Below, piece after piece: positions 48,488 through 57,424 of a stretch of DNA of 64,000 nt. The stretch's first letter is position 1; each line of letters begins with the position of its first letter. The stretch is from positions 310,001 through 374,000 of the forward strand of contig NZ_WLYS01000001.1 in the NCBI RefSeq assembly GCF_011316935.1, written 5' to 3'. Source of the DNA: Sphingobacterium chungjuense (GTDB lineage Bacteria; Bacteroidota; Bacteroidia; Sphingobacteriales; Sphingobacteriaceae). Both the position numbers and the translations under genes were made by a program. The notes beneath the pieces were generated by a model. It had not been told where the DNA came from. It made no database searches and worked only from the letters and a program-made list of their open reading frames with translations.

Positions 48488-49675
48488 TTATGACTGCCCG
48501 TTAACTTTAAACCAGATTCCTACTTGATTACCAAATATCTTAGAAAAGCCTTTCACATCGTCGCCGGTGTAGCCTTCATTCATTTCGCCGTAACTTCCGA
48601 ACTTGTTGTTCATCAAATCATGATCCGACTCTACGCCGATAATCACAAAACGATGTGGATGTAGCTCTACGATCACACGACCAGAGACCGTAGCTTGTGC
48701 ACTACTCAAGAACGCTTCGATATCGCGCATCACGGGATCGTGCATTTGGCCTTCGTGCATATAGTTTCCGTAGAAAGCAGCTATTTGGTCTTTCCAAGAA
48801 AGTTGCCATTTCGTCAAGGTATGTTTTTCCAACATATGGTGCGCTTTGACCAAAATGATTGGCCCAGCAGCTTCAAAACCAACGCGACCTTTGATACCGA
48901 TGATGGTATCACCCACGTGGATATCGCGACCGATGCCATAAGGCTGTGCCAATTCTTGCAATTGTTGAATCACTTTCACCGCACCAATTTTCTTGCCGTT
49001 CAAACCAACGGGCTCGCCTTTTTCGAAGTCGATTGTGATCTGACGCGGTTGATCTTGTGTGATGGGCGTTGGCCAAGCCGATTCCGGCAGGTACTGATTA
49101 GAAGTAAGTGTTTCTGCACCACCTACGGATGTTCCCCACAATCCTTTGTTGATCGAGTATTTGGCTTTCTCGGCCGAATATTCTACCCCGTGCTTATTGA
49201 GGTATTCGATCTCCGCTTCGCGGGATAATTTAAGGTCGCGAATCGGTGTAATAATTTCGATGCCCGGAATCAAAGTCTGGAAGATCATGTCAAAACGTAC
49301 CTGATCGTTTCCTGCTCCAGTAGAACCGTGAGCAACACAGGTAGCACCGATCTTCTTCGCATAATTGGCAATCGCAGTCGCCTGCGTTACGCGTTCTGCC
49401 GACACCGATAGTGGATAAGTGGCATTCTTCAGCACATTACCAAAGATTAAGTACTTGATCGTATCGCTATAATAATCTTCTGTTTCGTCAATCGTAGTGT
49501 GCGATTTTACACCTAGTTCGTACGCGCGCTTTTCTACTGTCTGCAATTCTTCGGCCGAGAAACCACCGGTATTGACAATGACCGAGTGTACTTCCAAACC
49601 TAAATCTTTCGATAAGTATATACAGCAAAACGAGGTATCCAAACCACCACTGAATGCTAAAACGACTTTCTTCAT
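48488..49675 (-). CDS. argG: Argininosuccinate synthase
   Basis: A 395-residue ATP-dependent ligase joining citrulline and aspartate. The PP-loop ATP site is LAFSGGLDTSFC at 5-16; other conserved pieces are ATCVAHGSTGAGNDQVRFD, ITPIRDLKLSREAEIEYL and YLPESAWPTPI. This protein belongs to the shorter-type ArgG common in Bacteroidota. Its start is 21 bases after the GNAT gene. Confidence 0.95.
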   Translation of the reverse strand: MKKVVLAFSGGLDTSFCCIYLSKDLGLEVHSVIVNTGGFSAEELQTVEKRAYELGVKSHTTIDETEDYYSDTIKYLIFGNVLKNATYPLSVSAERVTQATAIANYAKKIGATCVAHGSTGAGNDQVRFDMIFQTLIPGIEIITPIRDLKLSREAEIEYLNKHGVEYSAEKAKYSINKGLWGTSVGGAETLTSNQYLPESAWPTPITQDQPRQITIDFEKGEPVGLNGKKIGAVKVIQQLQELAQPYGIGRDIHVGDTIIGIKGRVGFEAAGPIILVKAHHMLEKHTLTKWQLSWKDQIAAFYGNYMHEGQMHDPVMRDIEAFLSSAQATVSGRVIVELHPHRFVIIGVESDHDLMNNKFGSYGEMNEGYTGDDVKGFSKIFGNQVGIWFKVNGQS

Positions 49676-49696
49676 CTTATTGTTGTGATATATAAA

Positions 49697-50413
49697 TTAA
49701 AATCCCTTGACTGGTTTTACACCAACTGGGAATACAAAAGTGACCATTTTTTTAGTAGATTTCCAAAGCCGAGCTTCGATACGTTTAAGCAGCGATTGCT
49801 TTTTCGCAATACGATTTAGACGCTCTTTAGCTTCTGCTTTACGTTGGATTTTTTCTTTCAGTTCCCGTTCTTTCTCGACCGGATCCCACAGCATGGCGGT
49901 GCACATACAGTTTTTTCGCTCTTTGGCCGTCAAGATGTCGAAATTTACACAAGATTGGCATCCTTTCCAAAACTCTTCATCTTGGGTAAGCTCACCATAG
50001 GTAACCGGCTCATATCCGAGATCAGAATTGATCTTCATCACGGCCAAACCGGTCGTCAATCCAAAAATTTTGGATTTCGGATAACGCTCGCGCGACAGCT
50101 CAAAAATCTCTTTCTTAATAGCTTTCGCTAAACCTTCTTTACGAAATATAGGGTTGACAATAAGGCCAGAATTGGCCACATAATCGCCGTGGCTCCAAGT
50201 TTCTATGTAACAAAAACCAGCCCAACGACCATCTTTGTGTAAGGCAATAACGGATTTGCCTTCCTCCATTTTCTTAGCAATATATTCGGGTTGCCGACGG
50301 GCAATACCTGTTCCTCGCGCTTTGGCAGACTCAAACATTTCGTCACAAATCTGCTGAGCATAATCTTTATGCGAGGCATTAGCAGGAATAATCAAAAAAT
50401 CTGAAAGTATCAT
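49697..50413 (-). CDS. GNAT-family N-acetyltransferase of the arginine operon
   Basis: A 238-residue acetyltransferase with GNAT fold in residues 1-150 (VIALHKDGRWAGFCYIE; YVANSGLIVNPIFRKEGLAKAIKKEIF, the acetyl-CoA binding part). A Cys-containing segment (CQSCVNFDILTAKERKNCMC) and a basic coiled region (about 185-220) follow, which is unlike ordinary GNATs. Its position as first gene before argG and argC suggests an N-acylglutamate synthase role (inference). The ATG at 50413 was preferred over the upstream in-frame GTG at 50443. Confidence 0.75.
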   Translation of the reverse strand: MILSDFLIIPANASHKDYAQQICDEMFESAKARGTGIARRQPEYIAKKMEEGKSVIALHKDGRWAGFCYIETWSHGDYVANSGLIVNPIFRKEGLAKAIKKEIFELSRERYPKSKIFGLTTGLAVMKINSDLGYEPVTYGELTQDEEFWKGCQSCVNFDILTAKERKNCMCTAMLWDPVEKERELKEKIQRKAEAKERLNRIAKKQSLLKRIEARLWKSTKKMVTFVFPVGVKPVKGF

Positions 50414-50973
50414 TCTGAGACTTCGACCTAAAAAACACTCCACTCAACGTGGAATCTAAACATGAATTAACGATTGTAATAGCAGCACACGCTCGAGCAT
50501 TGAATGGTGGCCGCCTATCCGGAAATTTCCTGCCCCTTTATCAAGCTCGAGGCAGTATTGGTCGTCGAAATCGCAGAATTGGACAACACAACGCATAATC
50601 ATGGCGCATAGCATATGCTACAAACCTACTGTTGGCTTGTAAAACTATGTGCTGATTGTGGTTATGACAGTGCATCCTATGTTCTTCTTAAAATTCTGAC
50701 AGACAAAAGTATGAAATATTTCCGTGTCAACAATGGTATTCAACTTTTTTTACGAATACCCTAATGGTAGTGCAAAAACGTGACCAATTAGCAACATAGA
50801 TGCGGCCTATCCACATTAAATCATAGTTAAGAAATAAAACACAAGGACTTTGATCGAAAAATAACACTTTTTAAGAGAAATCTTAATATTTCTAAATAAT
50901 ATAATATATATCTTAGAAGTAAAATAACAACCTGATTAACCCAGTGAAATTAACAATACCATTTAACCAAATT
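50414..50973. other. 560-bp intergenic region between the arg operon and the outer-membrane receptor
   Basis: No ORF, tRNA or ncRNA was recognised. It should hold promoters for the divergent arg operon and the receptor gene, but no complete TTTG/TAnnTTTG pair was found. Present are an inverted repeat AGAAAT-N6-ATTTCT (50876-50893) and a 16-mer (50885-50900) shared with the region before ccmE, followed by very AT-rich DNA to the receptor start. The central part (50440-50650) is of ordinary composition and could be decayed coding DNA. Confidence 0.6.
50876..50900. promoter_or_regulatory. Inverted repeat before the receptor gene, sharing a 16-mer with the ccmE region
   Basis: AGAAAT-N6-ATTTCT, overlapping AATATTTCTAAATAAT at 50885-50900; the same 16 bases occur at 1429-1444. 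Possible operator; unproven. Confidence 0.35.
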
Positions 50974-53409
50974 ATGCTGCTAACAAAAGATTTTAGCCCA
51001 TTAGTTCGTGGCTTTCAATATGCTATAATACTCTCCTACTTAACCATAATAGTAACATCAACAAACGCACAAACAAAAGGTGTCACACTAAAGGGCACAG
51101 TCGCTACTTCAGAAGGAGAAGCTATTTTATTTGCCACAGTAACGCTCAAACAAAATAGCAGCGAAGAAACGTTCACTAAATTCACCGACGAATCTGGTTT
51201 TTTTGAATTTGAAGGCGTAGCAAAGGACAACTACAGTATCTTGGTTGAGATCGTCGGCTATCAGACGCTAACGCAAGCGTTATCTATCGCAGAAAACACC
51301 AATCTGGGTCAGCTAAAACTGGAACGAGATCAGAATGTGTTGGAAGAAGTTTCGGTGACCGCTCGAAAACCTATGATCTCGCGCAAGCGAGATCGTTTGG
51401 TGCTGAATGTAGAGAATATGGTGTCAGCAGCCGGAAGATCTTCTATGGAATTGCTAAGCATGGCTCCAGGTGTATTTATCATGCAGGGAAATATATCGAT
51501 CAATGGCGTGTCAGGCACGCGAGTTATGGTTGATGGGCGGATGCTTAACATTAGCGGTGACGATTTGAGAGATTATCTCCGAAATCTCAAGGCTGAAGAC
51601 ATCGCTTCGATCGAAGTAATTGCTCGCCCGCCAGCAGAGTATGAAGCTGCTGGTTCGGGCGGATTAATCAACATCATCCTAAAAAAGCGTAGAGAAAGTG
51701 GTTTGCAAGCAAAAGTGGGACATGATTATTCTAAAGGATTAGGTAGATACTCCACATTCCGCCCCTTTGCTGGGGTTAATTATAACGCTGGCAAGCTTAC
51801 ACTTTCGGCAGACTATTCGTACTCTTATATTAAAGATTTTGAAGATCTGACACAAGTACGCGCAGTACCTGATCAAGGTGCTTTCACAGGTGTTAATAAC
51901 GGCACGGAAAGAGCGCGCAACAATCGCGTCCGCCTTTCGGGTTTTTACGACATATCAACAAGCCACACGCTGTCAGTGGATTATACCGGAAGATTTACAA
52001 AATCAACAGATAGTGTATTTTCGCATGCGGAGATTACTTACCCTAACCCTATCGACAACACCATTTCTACCGGTCGTTTTCCTATAAATAGACCTTATGA
52101 CTACCACAACATCGGACTAAATTACCAATGGAAAACAGACACATTAGGCTCTAATTTGCGTTTGGTTGCTGACTATACCATTAGTGATAAATCTTTTAAC
52201 AGTAGTTCATTCAGCAACACATTCGACGCCCAAGGTCAGCTCCTTCAGGATACGTCTTTTATCTTTCGATTTCCAAGTACATCGAAGATCTTCACAGCTG
52301 AAGCAAAATATCAAAAAAAATGGTCCAACAGCTGGGATGTACAAGCAGGTGCAAAACTATCTAACACGGATATCTCCAATGAGAATGCTTATGATATATT
52401 GCGGCAAAACATTTGGTTCAATGATGAACGAGCATTTGATTATCTCTACAAAGAGCAAATCGCGGCAGGTTTTGCAAGCTTAAGTGGAGAACTCTATGGA
52501 ACAGAATTTAACGTAGGATTGCGAGGTGAAAACAGTCGTATCAGAGGCGAAATCATCGGTGATGGACAGGACACCTTGATTCGTGCAGATTATTTTAATC
52601 TTTTCCCGTCATTACATATACAACGAAACTTAGATAAAGAAGGCAGACACATCATCACCCTCTCCGCAAACAGACGCATACAAAGACCATCATACAATGA
52701 ACTGAATCCCTATCGTTACTTTCTAGATAATTATACTATTGTTAGTGGAAATCCACAACTTCAACCGCAGTTTACGATAGGAGGAGAACTCTCTTATCTA
52801 TTCAAACAAAAATATTACTTAGGGCTTAGCTACAACAATACCAAAGATGTTATTTATCAAGTAATTGAAACGGATCCATCATCAGACCTACTGCTAGTAT
52901 GGCGCAAAAATACGGGCAGACAGGAAGTATACACGGCTACAATTAGCGCTCCAGTACAATTCTTTTCTTGGTGGAATGCCACCAACAATCTATTACTAAC
53001 CTCTTCCAGTTCGGTTGCTCCAGAATTTAATTTGCATTTAACCTCATTTATCTTCCAGTCCGAACATGAGTTTTCCCTCAAAAAAGGCTGGACGGCAAGT
53101 CTGAGTGCATTTTATACACCACGCATCTTACAAGGTAATATTATTACGGGTTTTATGTCTAGCGTGGATGTGGGAGTCCGCAAACGTTTTTTTAACGACC
53201 GGTTTACGACGGCTATATCGATTAGCGATATTTTTCACACTGCCAATTTCGACTTCCTAAGCTATTATAACGATGATGTTATTGCGATCACAAACAGACA
53301 GCAGACTCGTATGGCCACGTTATCGCTTACTTACAATATCAACGTGGGCAAGGCCTTTAAGATGAAATCGCTATTCAAGAGTAATACGGAAGAGAGCGGA
53401 CGCTTGTAA
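50974..53409 (+). CDS. TonB-dependent receptor-like outer-membrane beta-barrel protein
   Basis: An 811-residue protein with a signal segment, then a carboxypeptidase-regulatory-like beta domain (about 40-120: KGTVATSEGEAILFATVTLK; FFEFEGVAKDNYSILVEIVG), a plug domain (about 130-240: GRSSMELLSMAPGVFIMQG; MVDGRMLNISGDDLRDYL; GSGGLINIILKKRR), and a 14-22 strand barrel of the 'outer membrane beta-barrel family' type. The ligand is unknown; no SusD partner or ABC transporter is adjacent. The ATG at 50974 is preferred over the GTG at 50944, which would lengthen the signal region by ten residues. Confidence 0.85.
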   Translation: MLLTKDFSPLVRGFQYAIILSYLTIIVTSTNAQTKGVTLKGTVATSEGEAILFATVTLKQNSSEETFTKFTDESGFFEFEGVAKDNYSILVEIVGYQTLTQALSIAENTNLGQLKLERDQNVLEEVSVTARKPMISRKRDRLVLNVENMVSAAGRSSMELLSMAPGVFIMQGNISINGVSGTRVMVDGRMLNISGDDLRDYLRNLKAEDIASIEVIARPPAEYEAAGSGGLINIILKKRRESGLQAKVGHDYSKGLGRYSTFRPFAGVNYNAGKLTLSADYSYSYIKDFEDLTQVRAVPDQGAFTGVNNGTERARNNRVRLSGFYDISTSHTLSVDYTGRFTKSTDSVFSHAEITYPNPIDNTISTGRFPINRPYDYHNIGLNYQWKTDTLGSNLRLVADYTISDKSFNSSSFSNTFDAQGQLLQDTSFIFRFPSTSKIFTAEAKYQKKWSNSWDVQAGAKLSNTDISNENAYDILRQNIWFNDERAFDYLYKEQIAAGFASLSGELYGTEFNVGLRGENSRIRGEIIGDGQDTLIRADYFNLFPSLHIQRNLDKEGRHIITLSANRRIQRPSYNELNPYRYFLDNYTIVSGNPQLQPQFTIGGELSYLFKQKYYLGLSYNNTKDVIYQVIETDPSSDLLLVWRKNTGRQEVYTATISAPVQFFSWWNATNNLLLTSSSSVAPEFNLHLTSFIFQSEHEFSLKKGWTASLSAFYTPRILQGNIITGFMSSVDVGVRKRFFNDRFTTAISISDIFHTANFDFLSYYNDDVIAITNRQQTRMATLSLTYNINVGKAFKMKSLFKSNTEESGRL

Positions 53410-53528
53410 AGCGGAACGAGCGAGCTTTTGCTCATCGTAGAACTGTATAAGATTAGAAAATACAGCAATCAAAATCTCGACGATCAATTTTATGACGTTA
53501 AAATTTTAAACTATGCTAGTTAAAAGCC

Positions 53529-53536
53529 TACTTTTG
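53529..53536 (+). promoter_or_regulatory. Candidate promoter of the 87-residue membrane protein gene
   Basis: TACTTTTG at 53529-53536 in the context CCTACTTTTGCAGG, typical of this phylum, 22 bases before the ATG. A TTTT at 53504-53507, spaced 21 bases, could be the -33 element. Confidence 0.5.
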
Positions 53537-53558
53537 CAGGATAAAATTTAGCAGCATT

Positions 53559-53822
53559 ATGATTACTCCAAGTATCGTATTCTATCTCTTTTTTGCGATT
53601 CCCTACATCGGAATCATGTATTGGTTGATCAAGCAGGATAAGAAAAAACATGCCTGGGGCGTCACGGTAATCACGGTTATTGCTATTGCTGGTTTTTTTG
53701 TATCACAACGTGCCAGCAGAATTGCGGTACAAAACTATAAACAACACCAGATCGATGCTCGCCAACAAGAACGGGAAGCAGATAGCATCTTACGCACCTT
53801 AAATCGCGATACTATTAAGTAG
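53559..53822 (+). CDS. Small two-helix membrane protein
   Basis: An 87-residue protein of unknown function with two transmembrane helices (about 6-23 and 34-50), the loop between them being basic (KQDKKKHAWG), and a hydrophilic C-terminal helix rich in Gln, Arg and Glu (QHQIDARQQEREADSILR). Its own TAnnTTTG promoter just upstream and a terminator 58 bases after its stop support a real gene. No family recognised. Confidence 0.6.
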   Translation: MITPSIVFYLFFAIPYIGIMYWLIKQDKKKHAWGVTVITVIAIAGFFVSQRASRIAVQNYKQHQIDARQQEREADSILRTLNRDTIK

Positions 53823-53880
53823 TTTACTCAATACTATTTAGCAGATCGCAAATCTTGATTACTTGATTTGATAACATAAA

Positions 53881-53918
53881 AAAGGAGCTTTCATCTGAGA
53901 TGAAAGCTCCTTTTGCTT
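53881..53918. terminator. Bidirectional terminator (small membrane protein gene and pruA)
   Basis: A 15-base perfect stem (53881-53895 with 53899-53913; AAAGGAGCTTTCATC and its complement) with a TGA loop, flanked by A-run on the left and T-run on the right. It therefore ends transcripts from both convergent genes. Confidence 0.9.
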
Positions 53919-53949
53919 ATCAATAAGGCAGCCGAGCTACCTTATTCTT

Positions 53950-55584
53950 CTATTCTTCTCCTAAAAACGGGTAACGGTAATCTGTATCTGGGTTGAAGGT
54001 TTCCTTGATCGTACGTGGAGAAACCCAACGCAACAAGTTGATCATCGAACCAGCTTTATCATTGGTACCAGATCCGCGCGCACCACCAAATGGTTGTTGG
54101 CCTACGACTGCTCCAGTACACTTATCGTTGATATAAAAGTTACCAGCCGAATGACGCAAAGCATGACTTGCTTCTTCGATTGCGTAGCGATCTTGTGCAA
54201 TCACGGCACCTGTCAATGCGTAGATGGAAGTCTGATCTATCGTTTTCAAGGTTTCAGACCATTTCTCATCTTCATAAACAAAAATCGTCAATACGGGACC
54301 GAACAATTCTTCTTGCATGGTTTCATAATCGGCATTTTGCGCAACGATCACCGTAGGACGAATGAAGTAACCTGTTGATTTATCATAGTCGCCACCGAAA
54401 ACAACTTCTGCTTCGTTAGATTCTTTTGCACGGTCAATGTACTTCGTGATTTTATCAAATGATTTCTCATCGATCACCGCATTGATGAAGTTAGAGAAAT
54501 CCTCCGTACCGCCCATTTTGAAAGTTTCTAAATCTTTACCGATCAAATCTTTGATGGTTGGCCAAAGTGATTTTGGAATGTAGGCACGAGATGCTGCCGA
54601 ACATTTCTGCCCTTGGAATTCAAAGGCGCCACGTACTAAAGCCGTGCTCACTACTTTTGCCTCTGCAGAAGGGTGTGCTAAGATAAAATCTTTACCACCT
54701 GTCTCTCCCACGATACGTGGATAGGTTTTGTACACGTGAATGTTCTCTCCGATTGTTTTCCAGATATCTTGAAAAACTCCTGTAGAACCTGTAAAGTGAA
54801 TACCTGCAAAATCTGGGTGTTTGAAAATCACCTCACCCGCATCTGGACCATGTACGTAAACCAAGTTGATCACGCCATCTGGTACGCCCGCCTCACGGAA
54901 GATTTCCATCAATACATTTGCTGAGTAAATTTGGGTGTCAGATGGTTTCCAAACGACTACATTACCCATCATCGCTACAGAAGTAGGCAAGTTACCGGCA
55001 ATCGCCGTAAAGTTAAATGGCGTCAATGCAAACACAAAACCTTCTAATGGACGCTGTTCCACGCGATTCCACACCCCTTTTGGCGATACCGGAGGTTGCT
55101 GAGAATAAATCTCCGTCATGTATTGTACATTGAAACGCAAGAAATCTGCAATCTCACAAGCGGAATCAATCTCTGCTTGGAAGGCATTTTTTGATTGTCC
55201 TAACATCGTAGCTGCATTCAGCTTATAGCGATATTTGGTAGAGATTAATTCGGCAGCTTTCAAGAAAATAGCCGCACGGTGCTCCCATGGCAGGTTTTCC
55301 CAAGCTTCTTTGGCAGACAATGCCGCATCAATCGCAGCCTTTACATGCTCTTGTGTGCCTTTATGAAAATATCCTAAAACATGTTTGTGATCGTGCGGAG
55401 GAGTTAATGGCAATTTATTTCCAGTGCGCACTTCTTCTGATCCGATGTACATCGGTATATCTACTTCCTGCGCTCTGGCAGCCGCAATCGCGTCTTGAAG
55501 CAGTTTTCTTTCCTTCGTTCCCGGCGCATACGAATAAATAGGTTCGTTTGTTGGGCTAGGAACATTAAAAAATCCTTTAAGCAT
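53950..55584 (-). CDS. pruA: L-glutamate gamma-semialdehyde (1-pyrroline-5-carboxylate) dehydrogenase
   Basis: A 544-residue aldehyde dehydrogenase of proline catabolism, oxidising glutamate semialdehyde to glutamate with NAD+. It has the family signatures RIVGETGGKDF (general base Glu) and FEFQGQKCSAASRAYIP (catalytic Cys), VVWKPSDTQIYSANVLME and GVINLVYVHGPDAGEV. It is the mono-functional, eukaryote-like P5CDH type rather than bifunctional PutA. The start at 55584 is used because homology begins at MLKGFFNVPSP. A palindrome (55606-55623) lies just upstream. No proline dehydrogenase gene is in the window. Confidence 0.95.
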   Translation of the reverse strand: MLKGFFNVPSPTNEPIYSYAPGTKERKLLQDAIAAARAQEVDIPMYIGSEEVRTGNKLPLTPPHDHKHVLGYFHKGTQEHVKAAIDAALSAKEAWENLPWEHRAAIFLKAAELISTKYRYKLNAATMLGQSKNAFQAEIDSACEIADFLRFNVQYMTEIYSQQPPVSPKGVWNRVEQRPLEGFVFALTPFNFTAIAGNLPTSVAMMGNVVVWKPSDTQIYSANVLMEIFREAGVPDGVINLVYVHGPDAGEVIFKHPDFAGIHFTGSTGVFQDIWKTIGENIHVYKTYPRIVGETGGKDFILAHPSAEAKVVSTALVRGAFEFQGQKCSAASRAYIPKSLWPTIKDLIGKDLETFKMGGTEDFSNFINAVIDEKSFDKITKYIDRAKESNEAEVVFGGDYDKSTGYFIRPTVIVAQNADYETMQEELFGPVLTIFVYEDEKWSETLKTIDQTSIYALTGAVIAQDRYAIEEASHALRHSAGNFYINDKCTGAVVGQQPFGGARGSGTNDKAGSMINLLRWVSPRTIKETFNPDTDYRYPFLGEE

Positions 55585-55605
55585 ATCTTTCCTTTTTATC
55601 TTATT

Positions 55606-55623
55606 CTTATCTGTAAAGATAAG
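55606..55623. promoter_or_regulatory. Palindrome in the pruA promoter region, candidate operator
   Basis: CTTATCT-GTAA-AGATAAG, perfect 7-base arms, centred about 30 bases before the pruA ATG and overlapping a minus-strand TATCTTTA that could serve as the -7 box. A repressor or activator could bind here. Two-fold symmetry is not what AraC monomers normally need, so the regulator may be another protein. Confidence 0.45.
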
Positions 55624-55802
55624 GTAATGTATGCAGAGCTCATAAACGCCGATTGTCTGAATGTAAACATATATTGTCTTTAAGAGACAGAACACACTCA
55701 AGCGCAAAACCTTCTATCAAGCTATAAAACAGCCACATAAGTTGTTAAAAACAGATTAAATAAAGAAAACACTAGGACTAATTACGACAAATATCGTATA
55801 TA

Positions 55803-56666
55803 TTATATACCGTGCTGCTGTAAGTACAGGCGAGGCGAGGTGCCCATTATTTGCTTGAATACGCGATTGAAATGCACCGTATTTCTGAAACCTACTTGAA
55901 ATGCCGCTTCCGCGACGGACTCTGTCCGTCGGTTTACTAACAGCTGACACGATTTCTCAATCCGGACTTCATTTAAGAAGCCTACATACGTTTTGGTCGT
56001 ATGTTTTTTGAAGAATTTACAAAAGGAGCTTGGCGTCATATGCACCAAACTGGCTACATCCGCCACAGCCACGTCATCTTGCAGATGATCGAAGGTATAT
56101 TTATAAACCGCACTAATTCGTGCACCGTCTTTGTCGGAATAACTGATCTTTCGCGCCCCAGAATAAAGCGACTCCCCTTCTTGCCCGCGCTGCGTAAGCG
56201 TGTGCAATAGGCTAATAAACTCTACAAAACGTGGAATTCCATTTTTCTGCGAAAGCTCTCTAAAGAATTTTTGCAAATCGCTTGCCCGCTCGGCGCGTAT
56301 CTTTTTGCTGGCATCCAAGCCAATCAAATAGCTACCAACTTGATCGAATTCGGGAATGACAAAAAGTTTTTCCATGCGTTCGAGGTGCACAAAAACATGG
56401 ACTAAATGAATGTCTTCATTTGGCAGATTTGGATCATCATATTTCGCAAACATGTGCGGTTCGTCAGGACGAAGAATAAATACATCACCTTGTTGAAACG
56501 ATTGTGCAATATTGCCCACTAGGATCGTTCCTTTCCCTTGCAGCACGCAAGTAACCTGCAATTCGGAATGACGGTGATAATAGCCATACAGCTTACCGCC
56601 CTTGTTTTCCAAAGTGGCAAATACACCTTCGCCGTAAACGGGAACGGTAAACTGAATGGGTTCCAT
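55803..56666 (-). CDS. AraC-family transcriptional regulator
   Basis: A 287-residue regulator with an N-terminal cupin sensor domain (about 20-110; YYHRHSELQVTCVLQGKGT; FQQGDVFILRPDEPHMF) and two C-terminal helix-turn-helices (about 185-285; VADVASLVHMTPSSFCKFFKKHT; VAEAAFQVGFRNTVHFNRVFKQIMG). It follows msrA by 11 bases and lies 218 bases before pruA. Control of one of these genes is possible, but the ligand is unknown. Confidence 0.88.
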   Translation of the reverse strand: MEPIQFTVPVYGEGVFATLENKGGKLYGYYHRHSELQVTCVLQGKGTILVGNIAQSFQQGDVFILRPDEPHMFAKYDDPNLPNEDIHLVHVFVHLERMEKLFVIPEFDQVGSYLIGLDASKKIRAERASDLQKFFRELSQKNGIPRFVEFISLLHTLTQRGQEGESLYSGARKISYSDKDGARISAVYKYTFDHLQDDVAVADVASLVHMTPSSFCKFFKKHTTKTYVGFLNEVRIEKSCQLLVNRRTESVAEAAFQVGFRNTVHFNRVFKQIMGTSPRLYLQQHGI

Positions 56667-56677
56667 GAGAAGTTGAA

Positions 56678-57322
56678 CTATTTTAGCTTGTCAGCAAAGA
56701 CTTTTTTGAACTTGTCCAACTTGGGCTGTACCACGAATTGGCAATAGCTATTCCCCGGATTTTTATTGAAATAATCCTGATGATAATCTTCTGCCGGATA
56801 AAACACGTCAGCCTTTTCGATCGTGGTTACGATCGGCTTTTCATACGCTTTCTCCGTATTCAACTGCGCGATGTAATAATCTGCTTTTTCTTCCTGCTCC
56901 GCATTCAGTGGAAACAAGGCAGAGCGGTATTGCGTTCCTACATCATTTCCTTGTCGATTAAGTTGGGTAGGATCATGCAGTTGGAAAAATGCTTTTAACA
57001 ATTCATCGTATGAAATTACCTTTGGATCATACGTAATTTTGACGGCTTCGGCATATCCCGTTTGCCCCGTAGTTACTTGTGCATAAGTTGGATTTGCTCC
57101 TTTGCCACCGATGTATCCTGAGATCACGGTATCCACTCCCTCTAGCAATCCAAGCGAAGTTTCGATACACCAGAAACATCCTGCAGCCATGATCGCTTCT
57201 TCCCGATCGTCATTGACGGGCAATGTCGCCAAAGAAACCGGTTTAGACGTATTGGACGTGGCTTGGCAAGACGAAAAGACCAGCGTGCACAAAGCGAATA
57301 AATACATTATTTTGTTGCTCAT
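56678..57322 (-). CDS. msrA: Peptide methionine-S-sulfoxide reductase, exported
   Basis: A 214-residue MsrA that repairs oxidised methionine. The catalytic C49-F-W-C52 lies in AAGCFWCIETSLGLLEGV; the substrate/thioredoxin surface GYIGG and TQYRSALFP are present, and it ends with DYHQDYFNKNPGNSYCQFV. A signal peptide with lipobox VFSSC (Cys19) precedes the domain, so it should act on periplasmic or outer-surface proteins. A strong Shine-Dalgarno AGGAGG precedes the ATG, rare for this phylum. It neighbours superoxide dismutase, consistent with oxidative-stress defence. Confidence 0.92.
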   Translation of the reverse strand: MSNKIMYLFALCTLVFSSCQATSNTSKPVSLATLPVNDDREEAIMAAGCFWCIETSLGLLEGVDTVISGYIGGKGANPTYAQVTTGQTGYAEAVKITYDPKVISYDELLKAFFQLHDPTQLNRQGNDVGTQYRSALFPLNAEQEEKADYYIAQLNTEKAYEKPIVTTIEKADVFYPAEDYHQDYFNKNPGNSYCQFVVQPKLDKFKKVFADKLK

Positions 57323-57326
57323 AATT

Positions 57327-57332
57327 CCTCCT
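57327..57332 (-). promoter_or_regulatory. Strong Shine-Dalgarno sequence of msrA
   Basis: On the minus strand AGGAGG stands four bases before the msrA ATG. Most genes in the window show no such complementarity to 16S rRNA, so its efficiency here may be unusual. Confidence 0.6.
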
Positions 57333-57353
57333 ATTATATATTACAAAATACGA

Positions 57354-57391
57354 AAGAAGCTGCCTTTTGGTTTTCACCAAGGCAGCTTCTT
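57354..57391. terminator. Hairpin terminator between sod and msrA
   Basis: AAGAAGCTGCCTT and its near complement (57354-57366 with 57379-57391) enclose TTGGTTTTCACC, with AT-rich flanks. It begins 34 bases after the sod stop on the minus strand and 32 bases before the msrA ATG. Confidence 0.75.
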
Positions 57392-57424
57392 AACATATTT
57401 AACACTAAAGCGTCAGGACAAAAA

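Noticed and set aside
50444..50870. Small gene in the intergenic region before the receptor
   Set aside because: No frame of useful length with a start and no similarity; composition is ordinary but gives no evidence of coding.
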